This document shows positions 10,785-21,740 of a DNA stretch of 64,000 nt, piece after piece. Position numbers and translations under genes: made by a program. This stretch comes from Euclidia mi (Eukaryota; Arthropoda; Insecta; Lepidoptera; Erebidae). Location of the stretch: assembly GCA_944739405.2 (NCBI GenBank), contig OX123185.2, positions 9,297,840 through 9,361,839 on the forward strand, written 5' to 3'. Positions within the stretch are counted from its first letter, which is position 1. Each line of letters opens with the position of its first letter. The notes beneath the pieces are model-generated. The model ran no database searches. It was not told where the DNA came from and saw only the letters and a list, made by a program, of their open reading frames with translations.

Positions 10785-13700
10785 ATATACATACATACAT
10801 AGACTCACGCCTGTTTCCCGGAGGGGTAGTCAGAGACTACGGAGCGCCATTTGCAACGATCTTGACATATCTCTCTTGCTTCATTCACTCCCATCAGATT
10901 CCTCATGCATGCTCTTCTGTTCAGGGTGCTTCTAACCTGTCCTGTTTTTAGGATGTCTCCAATCTGGTCAGAGAACGTCCGCCTAGGTCTTCCTCTTCGT
11001 CCTGTCCCTTCCACACTTGCCTTATATATCTGCTTGGTCAGTCTTTCGTCATCCATCCTCTCCACGTGTCCAAACCATCTTAGCATACCTTTCTAGATGC
11101 TTGTCACTACATCTTCAACAACACTCTCTTATCACACAATTCTTTACTCTCTCTAATTCTTTACTCTGTCAGTCAAAGAAACACCACACATACTTCGCAT
11201 TGCTCTCATTTCTACAGCATTTATTCTACTTTCATGACTCTTCTGCCATACCCAACTATCACTACCATACATAAGAGTAGGTACTAACACCCCTCTGTGG
11301 ACAGCCAAACGTGCCTTTTTGGACACGTTTTGGCTATTCATAAACGCCTTCAGAGCTCCATTCACTCTATTACCTGCATTAACTCTTCTTTCAATATCTT
11401 CTACATTCTTACCATCTCTTGTAAACAGCGTACCTAAATATACAAACTCATTCACTTGCTCCACTCGCTGTCCATCGATCATAACATTACAAGCCGTAAC
11501 GCATTCCTCCTTTTCAAAAACCATAACTTTCGTTTTACTTACATTTACTTTCATTCCCTTTCTCTCTAACCCACCATGCATGATTGTTACCATCTCCTGC
11601 AACTCCTCCGCTGAAGACGCAAATATAACCTGATCATCAGCATAAAGGAGGCATTTGACAAGTAACTCATTCATCATTAATCCACAGTCACTATTTTTCA
11701 AATCTTGCTAACAACTGTCCATGAAGAGATTGAACAGCCACGGCGACGCTACACATCCCTGCCTAACACCTGTTTCGATGGTAAACCAATCCGTGTACGA
11801 CCCATTTATCCTCACACAAGCTCTAGAATCTTCATAAAGGGATTTCAGAGCTCGTATGAGGCTGCTGTTCACCCCATACATCGACAGTACCGACCACATT
11901 TCATTCCTCACCACTTTATCGTAAGCCTTTTCCAAATCTACGAATGCGCAATAGACCTTTTGACCTTTGGCCAAGAATTTTTCGGCTACGCACCGCAAGG
12001 AAAAGACTTGATCCGTGCACCCCATACCCTTTCGGAATCCTGCTTGTACATCCCATATTTTCTTGTCGGTTACTTCCATAGCTCTTTCAATCAGTACCTT
12101 CGCATACAATTTGCCAACAATGCTGAGAAGGCTAATGCCTCTATAGTTCTTGCAGTCTTGTTGCGAGCCTTTTCCCTTATAAAGAGGCACAACCACCGCT
12201 GTGGTCCAGTCATCAGGTACTCGGCCGGTGCTCCAGCACAAGTTAAATAAGCGCTGCAGCTGACCAACTATGATGCCTTGTCCAGCCTTCAGCATTTCAA
12301 CTGTAATCCTATCATATCCTGCAGCCTTACCTAATTTCATACTTCCCAACGCCTTCACAATCTCATCCACACCAATATCGCTTTCATCACTGCTATTATT
12401 ACCATTAATTTCATCGATCGATGTCTCTATCGCCGTTCTTTCATATAGACCTTCAAAATACTCCTTCCATCTCTTCAGCACGCATGATTCACCATTCAGT
12501 ACCTTTCCATTCTTGTCTCTGATTGACGTGTATTCTGAGGATTGAGTTCTTCCTCGAACTGCACGAACGGATTTTCAGAAAAACTTTATGTTCCTCCGGA
12601 AATCTTCAGATAGTCTGCTATCAAACTCATCTTTATTTTCCTCTTTTTTCCTTTTAACAATTTCTTTCACAATTCTTTTTGACCTAACAAACTCCTTTCT
12701 TGCTTCATCTATGTCATCACTCGTTGCCTTTCCCATTCTTTCATTTGCTCTGGCAGCCAACCAATCTAACCAAACTTTCTTCTTCTCTGACACTGCTGAT
12801 TGTACATCCTTGTCCCACCATGTATTCTTAACCTTTCGTATTTTCCGTCTCTTGATCACACCACATACTTCAGACGCTACACATACTATCTCTTCTTTAA
12901 AATATTGCCATTATTCTTCCATATCATTTATGACATCGAACCTCTCAAATCTTGCTATCAATCTTCGCTTATACTCATTTTTCACATCTTTTTCTTGCAG
13001 ATTTTCTACTTTTATTCTTTCTAGGACCCTATTTTCATAATTTTCTCGGTGTCGCCATCCTTTAAAGAGTCCACTTATCCGGCTCATCACCAAGAAGTGG
13101 TCTGTGTGGATGCCGATCCCTCGATACACCCTTGTATCTAACACATTCTTTCTCAAACGTTCATCTACAATTACAAAATCAATCATACTTCTTCTAACAT
13201 TCTTAGCCTCACGCGTATACATGTGTATCCTTTTGTGATCAAACATGGTGTTTGTCACACAAAGGCTCCACTCTAAACAAACCTCAAGCAAAACTTTTCC
13301 ATTTTCATTCACACTCTCATCACCAAATCCACCTAAAACCCTTTCAAATCCATCTCGTTTTACTCCCACCCATCCATTGAAATCACCTAACAAGATCAAT
13401 CTTTCGTTATCCTTACATTTCCTCAAAATCGCTCTTAAGTTCTCCCAAAATTCCTGCCTTTCGTCTTGTTCTTGCTGTGACATACCCGCTACTATATTAA
13501 CCGGGGCGTAAACCCCTACAATATAGAGACGAGTAAGTCCTACTTTCATTCTCATCCATAATAGTCTAGCATTTATACATTCATATTCCTTAACGCACTC
13601 ATTCATTCGCGCAGACAGTATTAAACCAACTCCCTTGCAGGCTCTGGTGGTACTGTCTACCCCAGACCAATAAGCCGTGTAGCTGTCATGCTTGGTGGGT

Positions 13701-14158
13701 CCACAACCTTTCCTTTTTGTCTCATTCACACATAGAACATCAATCTTTCTATCATCCATCATCTGGCATACTTCATTCAATTTACCATCCATTCCTCCTC
13801 CAACATTTAATGTTGCAAACCGGCTTTCCGTAGGCCGCTTTTCGCCCTCGCGGGAAACGAGACGTGATGGGTTGCGAACCGCGTCGCCGCCGTCTGGGGA
13901 AATATTATTTTCAGTTCTCATAGCGTTCCCACGAGTAATAGGGATTTAGAATGTCCATCCCCGCAGAGCCCTGTACGGGAGTAAGATGGAATACTAGCTG
14001 TGCCCTGTGACCACCAACACATGCACCCTCCGTTAGCGACCAGCTTGCCCTCTGGCCATGAATCCCTCGGCACGGGTCGGTTGACACCTTGGATTGGGGT
14101 TTGTTTTCGGGTATGCTCCCTGAATGTTGGTTTTATTTCGGAGTTTTCCTTCTCCTAG
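10785..14158 (-). mobile_element. Full-length RTE-like LINE with perfect 14-bp target duplication
   Basis: A 3374-bp non-LTR retrotransposon read on the minus strand. It is flanked by an exact 14-bp duplication, ACGCGAAAGCACAT, at 10771-10784 and 14159-14172. It has a roughly 237-bp 5' UTR, one long reading frame (13921-10805) and a very short 3' UTR. It ends with a (TATG)n-type simple repeat, as in RTE-superfamily elements. Length about 3.3 kb and a single endonuclease-RT ORF also fit that superfamily; the exact clade is unresolved. Three 5'-truncated relatives lie at 15463-15802, 46489-46722 and 48389-48818. The exact duplication argues for a fairly recent insertion, despite the coding damage. 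Confidence 0.9.
10805..13921 (-). pseudogene. RTE-like endonuclease-reverse transcriptase, broken by stops
   Basis: About 1039 codons in a single frame starting at ATG 13919-13921. The endonuclease comes first (RFATLNVGG, CVNETK, YIVGVYAP, LLGDFNGWVG, MIDFVIVDE, HTDHFLV). Then come a basic linker and RT (VVVPLYKGKG, NYRGISLLS, motif A AFVDLEKAYDKV, motif B GVRQGC, motif C YADD at about 11635). The C-terminal part has WFGHVERMDDERL and GRPRRTFSDQI, a block typical of this LINE group. Three in-frame stops occur at 12911-12913, 12575-12577 and 11708-11710. A small scrambled patch with a local duplication and deletion at 11087-11155 adds a stop and a compensated frameshift. Catalytic motifs are otherwise intact. 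Start and end fit the family's usual length. Confidence 0.88.
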
Positions 14159-14719
14159 ACGCGAAAGCACATTGTGATTAATTCTTATAAAATAATACAT
14201 ACATACTTATATACATACATTAGACTTTTATAAGTTTTTGAACTGGGTAACCGACTAAGCTATAATAATTATAATCATTTATTTGTCAAACACAGGTAAC
14301 ATTACAATTTTCGGTCTTGTGTGTTTACAATTTCGAGTGCGCTGTGTTTTGCCTTAAAGACATACAAATATATTATACAAGAATTGTCTACGCTTCATCC
14401 ACCAATAAGTTAACAATAATACAAAATTAAATAAAAAGAAAACATAATGTCATAATATAATAAAAAACAAAGGAAGTAATATTAAATAGTCAATGTTAAA
14501 TGTTAAAATCAAGTTTAAAATAGAAATGTAATAATTTTTATAAAGAAATAATTTGCGATATAGATAATATAGAAATAATTTATATGTCAAACAGTCAAAA
14601 TAGTTACATTCAGGAATTCGTCAATATTATAATAACATTTCTCTACCAATAATTCATTAAATTACATTTTAAACAGTTTTGTGGCATATTCTTGATTGAT
14701 TTGGGTACTTTATTATAAA

Positions 14720-14926
14720 CTAAAGGACGCCAGCAACAACGCCTGCATTTTTTTTTAATTTATGCGTTTTGGCCGATTCCGTGGGAATTTCGGGCAATCC
14801 CTTCTTAGTGCACCCCTACGGTCCCCAAGGAATATATATGCCATATTTCAGCTTCCTGTGCCCAATAGTTTCGGCTGTAGCGTGTCTGTCAGTCAGTCAG
14901 TAACGCAAGGATTTTATATATTTAGA
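14720..14926 (-). mobile_element. Short Helitron-like element, copy 2 (family HA)
   Basis: A 207-bp reverse-oriented copy of the 4900-5107 repeat. In sense orientation it runs from A|TCTAAATATATAAAATCC to ...CCTTTAG|T, keeping the TC...TRR ends and A/T flanks with one terminal change (TTAG). It is inserted in the C-terminal coding part of a LINE remnant. Confidence 0.72.
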
Positions 14927-15462
14927 TTTGCGGTACGAGACCAAAAAAGCTTGTAGTTTTGCATTTGATGTTACTTAACTCGTATTGATATTGAGCACGT
15001 ATTGGACCTTTTCTGACATCTGACAAGCTTGTAAATAAGTGTGGATTGCATTTTACAAATAGTGCTGTTTCCAATATATACAGTGATGGTAATGTTAAAG
15101 TTTTTATGGATTTAAAATAAGGAACGCAGCTGTCAGTTACCTTGATACCACACATAGATCTTACACATCGTTTTTGAATCCTTAATACCAGCTCCCTATC
15201 AGTGGATTGCCCTCAAAACACAATGCCGTACCGTAAAACTGATTATGCCAAGCCATTGTATGCTGTTATGAGAGTTTGACTGTTAACCCTTCGCGACAGT
15301 TGAAACAGGGCGTAGATACGCGGTTTTGCTCAGTCTTTTGCATAATGTTTCAAAATGAGGCTTCCAATTTAATTAGTGATCCATTATTATACCCAAGAAT
15401 TTGCACATAGTTGTTGCCTCAATATTGACATCTTTATAGGAAATATAATCAATCTTTATAGG

Positions 15463-15802
15463 TAAAAGAAGATGTAGTGACAAGCATCGAGAAAGGCATG
15501 TTAAGATGGTTTGGGCACATGGAGAGGATGGATGACGAAAGACTGACAAAGAAGATATATAAGGCAAGTGTGAATGGGACAGGACGAAGGAGAAGACCTA
15601 GGCGGACGTTCTCTGACCAGATTGGAGACATCCTAAAAAAAGGACAGGTCAGAAGTACCCTAAACAGAAGAGCATGCATGAGAAACTTGATGGGAGTGAA
15701 TGAAGCAAGAGAGGTATATCAGGATCGTTGCAAATGGCGTTCCGTAGTCTCTGCCTACCCCTCCGGGAAACAGGCGTGAGTCTATGTATGTATTTATGTA
15801 TG
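15463..15802 (+). mobile_element. 5'-truncated RTE-like LINE tail, copy 2
   Basis: A 340-bp 3' end of the family represented in full at 10785-14158. Its frame is open for the last 100 residues (MLRWFGHMERMDDERL...GRRRRPRRTFSDQI...WRSVVSAYPSGKQA, stop at 15777-15779) and a (TATG)n tail follows. Flanked by TTATAGG at 15456-15462 and 15803-15809, a plausible 7-bp target duplication. It lies inside the LINE remnant 14262-16018. Confidence 0.8.
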
Positions 15803-16158
15803 TTATAGGAAATGTTAGTGTTTGGTATTTCACAGCGCTGATGGAAATACATAACTTTGGTCTTGCTTAAATTTATCACTAAATTATTATTTTGAAGCCA
15901 CTCTATAATAGTATACAGACACGCATTTATTTATTTCTCGTAATCCGCTTTATTTTCGCACTTTATTATAGCTGTGCTGTCGTCCGCAAAGAGTACCATT
16001 TTATGAGGTGTTATGGAATGAATTAAAAAAAAATGTGCTCAATCGGTCTTTATTTTAGAAAATTAAACAAAACAATTGTTACTCATTGTAAGTTAGTCTT
16101 GCATTATACATTCATGCTGACATTCTAGGTATGACAAAAAAATGTAAACTTAAAATTT

Positions 16159-16431
16159 TCTCGTTTCTCGTTGGTCTCGCGGCATAAATGTGCGCGTGGT
16201 GTTGGGAGGTCTCGGGTTCGATTCCCGGGTCAGACAAAGTGTTATTGGGTTTTTCCGTTAGGAAATTCTCAGTAGCAGCTCGGAGTCTGGTAATGTGCCC
16301 GGTACGGCAATACGCTCGCCCCCTATTACGAGGGACCTAAAAATTCATGGTGAAATGTGGGTGTTATATCTCACCTCTGCCTACCTCTTCGGGGATACAG
16401 GCGTGAGTCTATAAAATATAAATAAATAGAA
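16159..16431 (+). mobile_element. tRNA-derived SINE, family SB, copy 1
   Basis: A tRNA-like head with box B GGGTTCGATTCCCGGG is followed by a body shared with 47573-47824 and 52392-52645 (TCAGTAGCAGC.CGGAGTCTG, TGTGCCCGGTA, CGCTCGCCCCCTATTACG). The tail reads CTGCCTACCTCTTCGGGGAT then ACAGGCGTGAGTCTAT. That tail closely matches the 3' end of the RTE-like LINE family in this window. Weak flanking duplication TAAAATTT. The tRNA head differs from the other two copies, so this may be a subfamily. Confidence 0.75.
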
Positions 16432-17110
16432 TAAAATTTCGTGCCTAAGGACCACTGTTAGGTATGACGGTAGATTTGCCGTAAATAGCCTCGCGACGTC
16501 CGTTGCCGGGGGAGTCCTCCACAGCAAAGAAACTACCCAATACAACCACAACCGTGTCCGGTGAAGAAATGCTTCAGGCGGAAGGTGATGACTCATTGGC
16601 GGCCTCCAGCCACTCCACAAAGAGAGTTCTTATTATCGCTTTTGCCGTGTATCCATTCATTCGCACTCACCCATCCATTCACTCAATCGATTAAACAATG
16701 ATGATGACACGTGTTAAATCAGTCACAATTTGTTAAAGAGGGACCTACTGACGTGCGCTAATATATGTGCAAAACAAACGTGCAGTTTTTATTCCCTCAC
16801 TCTTATAGTCCCATAGGCAATTCGACACAACAGAGTCTCATATCAGTCGCAGGATTAACTCTTGACTGTTACTGAGAATCCATCAAAAAATCCAATAATT
16901 CCTTGCTGGCCCAACCTGGGATTCGAACCCTTGATTAAGATCCTAAGCCAGGTCAGCAACAAAAACTCTGTAGGTACTTATTTAACCATTTAGTATTGTC
17001 TGAACAAGATAGCAAAAGAATGACTTCTTACCTATAAAACTTAAAACGACTAATTAGAATACACAATTATAGATGAATATAAAAGTCTATTAAAATAATG
17101 TTACCCTTTA
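16432..17110. other. Unassigned stretch with a possible SINE
   Basis: 16432-16734 holds no recognised gene. A tRNA-like candidate follows and is listed separately. The remainder to 17110 is AT-rich and unassigned. Confidence 0.4.
16735..16980 (-). mobile_element. Possible tRNA-derived SINE (minus)
   Basis: On the minus strand a box B-like GGGTTCGAATCCCAGGTTGG lies about 40 bases after a tRNA-like start, followed by a body about 180 bp long. Only one copy is present and no clear target duplication was found. Confidence 0.35.
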
Positions 17111-17243
17111 ACAGCACTGCAAGAGAAGGAAACCTTGATACAAACCCTATACCAACCCGTTTGGCCAGCGTGGTATAGTAGGCCAATTCCTCCTTTCAAA
17201 GGAGAGGCCTAGTCCAGCAGTGGACTGTTAAAGGCTGATGATG
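17111..17243 (+). repeat. Dispersed repeat, copy 1 of a near-identical pair
   Basis: The block runs from ACAGCACTG.AAGAGAAGGA to CCAGCAGTGGACTGTTAAAG and then GCTGATGAT, and recurs almost unchanged at 18237-18368. This ending is a familiar 3' terminus of lepidopteran dispersed repeats. It includes a small palindrome CTCCTTTCAAAGGAG. Confidence 0.65.
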
Positions 17244-18236
17244 CACCACCTTAATACAAAATACACCAAAAATAACTGTCGTTTATGACGAAAAACTTAG
17301 TGTTAGAACCTCAATTCCTTTACCGCCTGAGCGACAAAAAGTTTGTCCTAGAGCCACGAAACTTAGACCATTAGACGCAGAAAAAAAAGCCGATTCTAAC
17401 CATATATATAAGTCGATTTCGCAAAAAATGTCGCTTACCCCCTTTTGGCCGGAAGGCATCGAAATCTATTGTAGGAAATTGGTAGTAGGTCGTTTTCAAG
17501 TAGTTATAATTGTTTTATCCCAAAATTAATTTAATTTTGTTTTATATAATAAATAAACTTGTAGGAAGTAAATATAACACCTTTTCTTTTTTTATAGTGG
17601 TCTACTACTCTAATGACACCAAAGTGAACAAATACGTTCAGAATGCAGTAGGCTCGAGAAAACATCAAAACAAGTAGAAAACTCACATAATTATAACTTA
17701 GCGTTATAATTATGTAATGTAATTACTAAATAAATCTGTAGACATGCCGTATATGTCCAATAACTTGTTTCCATTAAGCCATCGCATCGTCCTAAAAATA
17801 ATCGAAACGAAAAAGCCACAATGTCTCAGCTGAAATAATATTAGGCATAGAAGAAATTGCAACACAATAAGAAGTGGAGTCTATTTCGTACATTTAGTAC
17901 CAACATAGAAATATTTCACCGGAATGTTGTAGATCCCATACAAATAGTACTTTATTGTATCTACTTTACGTATCCTCGCAGGGCATATTCGACAGGCTTG
18001 TCTAGTTAAGCCGCGCATATTTATTGATATTGATACAAGAAACAACCTGCCAAGATGACAATTACTTTGTATGATGGTGCCGTTGAATTTTACTAGATGG
18101 GATAGCGTAGACATAAATATAGACATAAATAATTATACTGTCCGTGTGGTAACGGATTAAGAATACGGATTGTCACCACCCCATATCATCCCACGGGTGT
18201 CGTAAGAGCCGACAAAGGAATCATATTATACAGAGA
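17244..18236. other. Unassigned stretch with a 13-bp hairpin
   Basis: No gene recognised. A perfect 13-bp inverted repeat (ACATAATTATAAC) with a 5-base loop lies at 17685-17715. About 18140-18236 reads like a 5' extension of the next repeat copy (GGTGTCGTAAGAGCCGAC). Confidence 0.4.
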
Positions 18237-18368
18237 ACAGCACTGTAAGAGAAGGAAAACTTGATACAAACTCTATACCAACCCGTTTGGCCAGCGTGGT
18301 ATAGTAGGCCAATTCCTCCTTTCAAAGGAGAGGCCTAGTCCAGCAGTGGACTGTTAAAGGCTGATGAT
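18237..18368 (+). repeat. Dispersed repeat, copy 2 of a near-identical pair
   Basis: Nearly identical to 17111-17243 over its whole length, with only a few substitutions. It keeps the GCCAGCGTGGTATAGTAGGC core and the GGCTGATGAT end. Confidence 0.65.
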
Positions 18369-18543
18369 AATAATGATGAAATATAAGGTATGGCACAAGT
18401 CTTTCAAAATTGACCATTATCATCATCATCTTCCTAACTATACATCCAAGATCCTCGAGCTCGAGATCTGCTTACTGGTACCAGAAGTGACTAAATGTTA
18501 GGTATCCTGAATGTCGTGTGACTTTTTCTTGAAATGTGTATTA

Positions 18544-18603
18544 AATAACTAGCCTCATCTCTTTGTACAGATCATTCTGTAGAAATAGATGAAGCTAGTT
18601 ATT
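18544..18603. repeat. Imperfect inverted repeat, pre-miRNA-like size
   Basis: Arms 18544-18570 and 18577-18603 pair at 24 of 27 positions around a 6-base loop (ATCATT). As RNA it would form a single stem of about 60 nt. There is no evidence that it is transcribed. Confidence 0.5.
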
Positions 18604-19503
18604 GGACAAAATGGGGCCTATCGTTTTACGATGCTTTCAAAATTCTAGACAATATGAACAAGACTAAAGTGTAAAAATATCTGATATGCATGTTTTTGGT
18701 CATCATTATTTGTCAGCTTTCAAGGGAGGTTCAATTCATATCTCGTTGACTAGTGGATATACAACCAAAGCCCGATTTGTTGTTCTCTGACTTTCTAAAT
18801 AAACGGTGGAGGAATTTAAATAAATTAAACAACACACCACACGACCATTATACATTAGTAAACGCACCACAATTACATTCAAGGTGTACCAAAACAAATC
18901 CTTTTTTATTGCGAGTGGATTTATCACGGCAGTTTAAGGAAACAATTAGCAAATTTAGTTAGAAGCTCGTTTAGAGAGTAGATTACGACGGACCAGCCTA
19001 AATCACTCGATCACGCGTGAATCAGTTTCAGGTGCAAAAGTTATTTAGAGGTTTGGTCAAACACGAGTTTGAGGGTTTTCCACCCTCAGTAAAATTGCAA
19101 TTTAGCTGACCGGAATCGCAGTAAGTACGCTATTATATGGCGTGGTGGATATTAATAGTCGTTTTTAGATTACATTAAGTATCCGTGGTAGGCCGCCGTG
19201 ACAAAACCACCGAATTTCCCTGGAGCACCATCCAAAACATACCGCGAAGAAGAATAACTGGAGTGAATGCAAAATGAAAATTATCATACAAATTCGCCAT
19301 CTTATATCAACCAAGGTATTACTGTCACAATATAAGTATGCAAAAATATGTAAGGAGAACGCGGTTGGTTTTACGGCGTAGCGAAAATACGCGGATGAAT
19401 ATTGGCTACGTATTCGTAAGCGTAAATTTTCAGTTCTTGTAATTTGCATCTGTAAAGTAAATAATTGTAGAGCGATTTTGTTATCTCACTTCGATGTCTT
19501 CTT

Positions 19504-19544
19504 AGCTTTTTTGACATTCTCGCAGCGAGAATGTCAAAAAAGCT
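19504..19544. repeat. Perfect 19-bp inverted repeat with 3-base loop
   Basis: AGCTTTTTTGACATTCTCG, then CAG, then its exact reverse complement. No mismatch in 19 bp. Confidence 0.9.
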
Positions 19545-20350
19545 TTGTGTAGCATATATATGGAAATTGTCTGAATATTTACTTTGTGTTTTTTTCTGTT
19601 GACAAAATTTTTTGAATAATATGTGTTTATTCTTAGAAGTAGGTATATTTTACGAAGAAAAACTTAATCGTCTCGTTCATCTTTAACAAAAGGGATTGTT
19701 CAACATATTTGTGTAATAGTCAGAATTAACTCATGAACTACCTGCGGTTTGTGAGTTACATAAATTAACTAGGCTGTCGGTGAACGGTTTAATCGAAAGG
19801 GGTACTAGGTAATTATGTTTCTAAGTATGTCCAGTTGTTTTAAAATAAGATTATTATTGTCTACTTGTCTTGGATCCATAAGCAATTAAACATAAAATGT
19901 GAACTGAAACTATCTTTATTGACGAGGCAACCGTAGTTGCAGATTAATGCCGCTGAACCACGATGTGATCACATAATTTAACTTCCCATTTTCAATTTAT
20001 CTGGAGTCAACATGAGAAAAACCTTCATTCCTCTAATAATCATCTGCTTCTTTGTCCTTCTCACAGTTGTAGCCTAGTCCATTCATCCTTTAATATACAA
20101 TCTAGGTATCCTTCTCTGGAATGCTCTCCTTCTTGATATCAGGATGTCCACTAACCGTTTTACGTTTAAAACTAGAGTTCGGCAGAATTATTTAGATGCA
20201 CTAACTGAATCGTCATATGTATATTATAGTTTATTTTTTTTAATTGTATTTATTAATCTAATTAATAAATACATATATAAAATACTTCATACTTAAGGAA
20301 TAGAGAACACCAAGTTAAAATAGAGTACTTTAATTAAGAAAATAAAATAA

Positions 20351-21231
20351 TTAATGCATCCATTCCTCAGGGTAGCGTAATCGGTTGCCTACTATTTCTT
20401 ATATATATCAACGATCTTCCAAAATATATAGAATTCCCGTGTGTATTATTTGCGGATGATATATCGCTTCTAATCTCCTGTAAAAACAACACGAATTTAT
20501 TAGACAAACTAAACAGCGCGTTTAACCAAACCGTTACTTGGCTAGATAATCATAATCTCGAAATAAATATAACAAAAACACAAATAATGACTTTCCACCC
20601 TCGTCAAAAAAAGCCTCTTTACATAAATAATACATATAAAAACTGTAAAGTTGAGACAGTTAATAAGTTTAGTTTTTTAGGCCTAACAATAGATACAAAC
20701 GTCAACTGGAAGTCACATATGCAAAAAATAAAAACAAAACTTTCGCAATTCTCCTATGCACTTAGAGAAATAAAAAAAACAACAAACATCCAAACGGCCC
20801 TCAACATATACTACGCGTATGCTTATGCATGGCTTAGCTATGGTGTTACTCTATGGGGTAATAGCACAGACGCATCTGTACTCCTCATACTCCAAAATAA
20901 ACTAATAAGAATAATAGCAAATATTGAAGATACAGAAATTTGTCGACACTATTTTAAACACTATAAAATCCTAGCCCTGCCAAGCATATACATTTTAGAA
21001 ACATGCAAATTTATACACAAACAGCAAGAATTTTACACAAAACGAGAAGACATACAATTAAAATATACATTCTGCCATAAAAATACATTAAATCTACCGA
21101 CATCTAACTTAACTATGCACTCGTCTAGCCCATATGTAATGTCTATTAAGATATATAACAAATTACCAGAAGCAATAAAATCAGAAAACAAAATACATTA
21201 TTACATACACCCCTTCCCCCCGGACCTCTGA
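20351..21231 (+). pseudogene. Jockey/CR1-type LINE reverse transcriptase fragment
   Basis: 5'-truncated RT text on the + strand. Motif B is partly kept (IPQGSVIGCLLFLIYINDLP, about 20364). Motif C CVLFADDISLL follows (about 20440), then WLDNHNLEINITKTQIMTF, FLGLTIDTNVNWKSHM and the C-terminal KILALPSIYILETCKF and SIKIYNKLPEAIK. The frame is open from about 20353 to 21229. The text stops matching a LINE near 21190 (HYYIHP), where a C-run starts and the next element's 5' region appears to begin. It is related to the minus-strand remnant at 14262-16018. It cannot act on its own: the endonuclease and RT motif A are missing. Confidence 0.75.
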
Positions 21232-21708
21232 GGAGTTCAGACGTGCCAAAGTGTGATCCCAGTTAATTTATTTTAAATATATTCATTAAAATACACGTTA
21301 TAAATTCAACACAAAAATAGGACATCATATATAGCGAGGAGATTAGTTTGTTTGCTAGCGCCGCCCTCAGTAAACGCTATATCGACCACTGCGCACCTAG
21401 TACGCTACGCCACTACCACCTGGAAACACCACACCTGCTGGCGCCGCCCATCAAGAGCCGCCCCGCCCCCAAGGACACCACTGGAGCCCGCGCTGCGCAA
21501 GCGCAGCCCCCTCGCCCGCCTACGCACGAGCAAGCAGACACTACACGGGTGAATCACCTCTGCGCGCTGTTAACGTAGTACTGTTAACCATTACAAGACG
21601 AGTCCAAGGAGGATTCTGCGAAATCTTCAAGCATCGACTGCTGAGGTATTGTTTGTTGCATCTTTCCCATATTTATTTTTTTATTTGCTGTAAGATTATT
21701 GTCACAAT
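21232..21708 (+). other. GC-rich 5' UTR of the two-ORF LINE
   Basis: A sharp rise in GC at 21355-21570 (for example GCGCCGCCC and CGCGCTGCGCAAGCGCAG), followed by AT-rich text just before the ATG at 21709. Such a base composition upstream of an ORF1 fits a LINE internal promoter region. Short open frames in it are not supported as genes. Confidence 0.5.
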
Positions 21709-21740
21709 ATGCCGCCAAAGCGACATATTGTGACAATAAT
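21695..21740. repeat. Foldback duplication at the ORF1 start codon
   Basis: Perfect 17-bp arms (ATTATTGTCACAATATG at 21695-21711, inverse at 21724-21740) around a 12-base loop. The first arm contains the ATG at 21709-21711. The second arm shifts the reading frame by 17 nt. Confidence 0.85.

Larger units (their letters stand above)
14262..16018 (-). pseudogene. Jockey/CR1-type LINE remnant with two nested insertions
   Basis: Minus-strand LINE debris, 5'-truncated just before RT motif C. Sense order: LFADDSTAIIKC (about 15985), then WLQNNNLVINLSKTKVMYF, then FLGIIMD, then SMCGIKVTDSCVPYFKSI and LTLPSLYILETALF (about 15080), then a C-terminal IYNK..KSIKNMP piece (about 14700). A 3' UTR ends in AATAAATGATTATAATT at 14262. 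Several stops are present. An RTE-like LINE tail (15463-15802) and a Helitron-like element (14720-14926) sit inside it and interrupt the coding text, which resumes on the other side of each. The LINE is therefore the oldest layer. Related protein text is seen in the + strand fragment at 20351-21231. Confidence 0.75.
18369..20350. other. Unassigned stretch with two notable hairpins
   Basis: No gene I can support. It contains an imperfect 27-bp-arm hairpin at 18544-18603 and a perfect 19-bp-arm hairpin at 19504-19544, both described under findings. Confidence 0.45.

Noticed and set aside
16503..16694. Possible small gene
   Set aside because: No domain, no supporting splice sites and it abuts a SINE tail; nothing supports it being coding.
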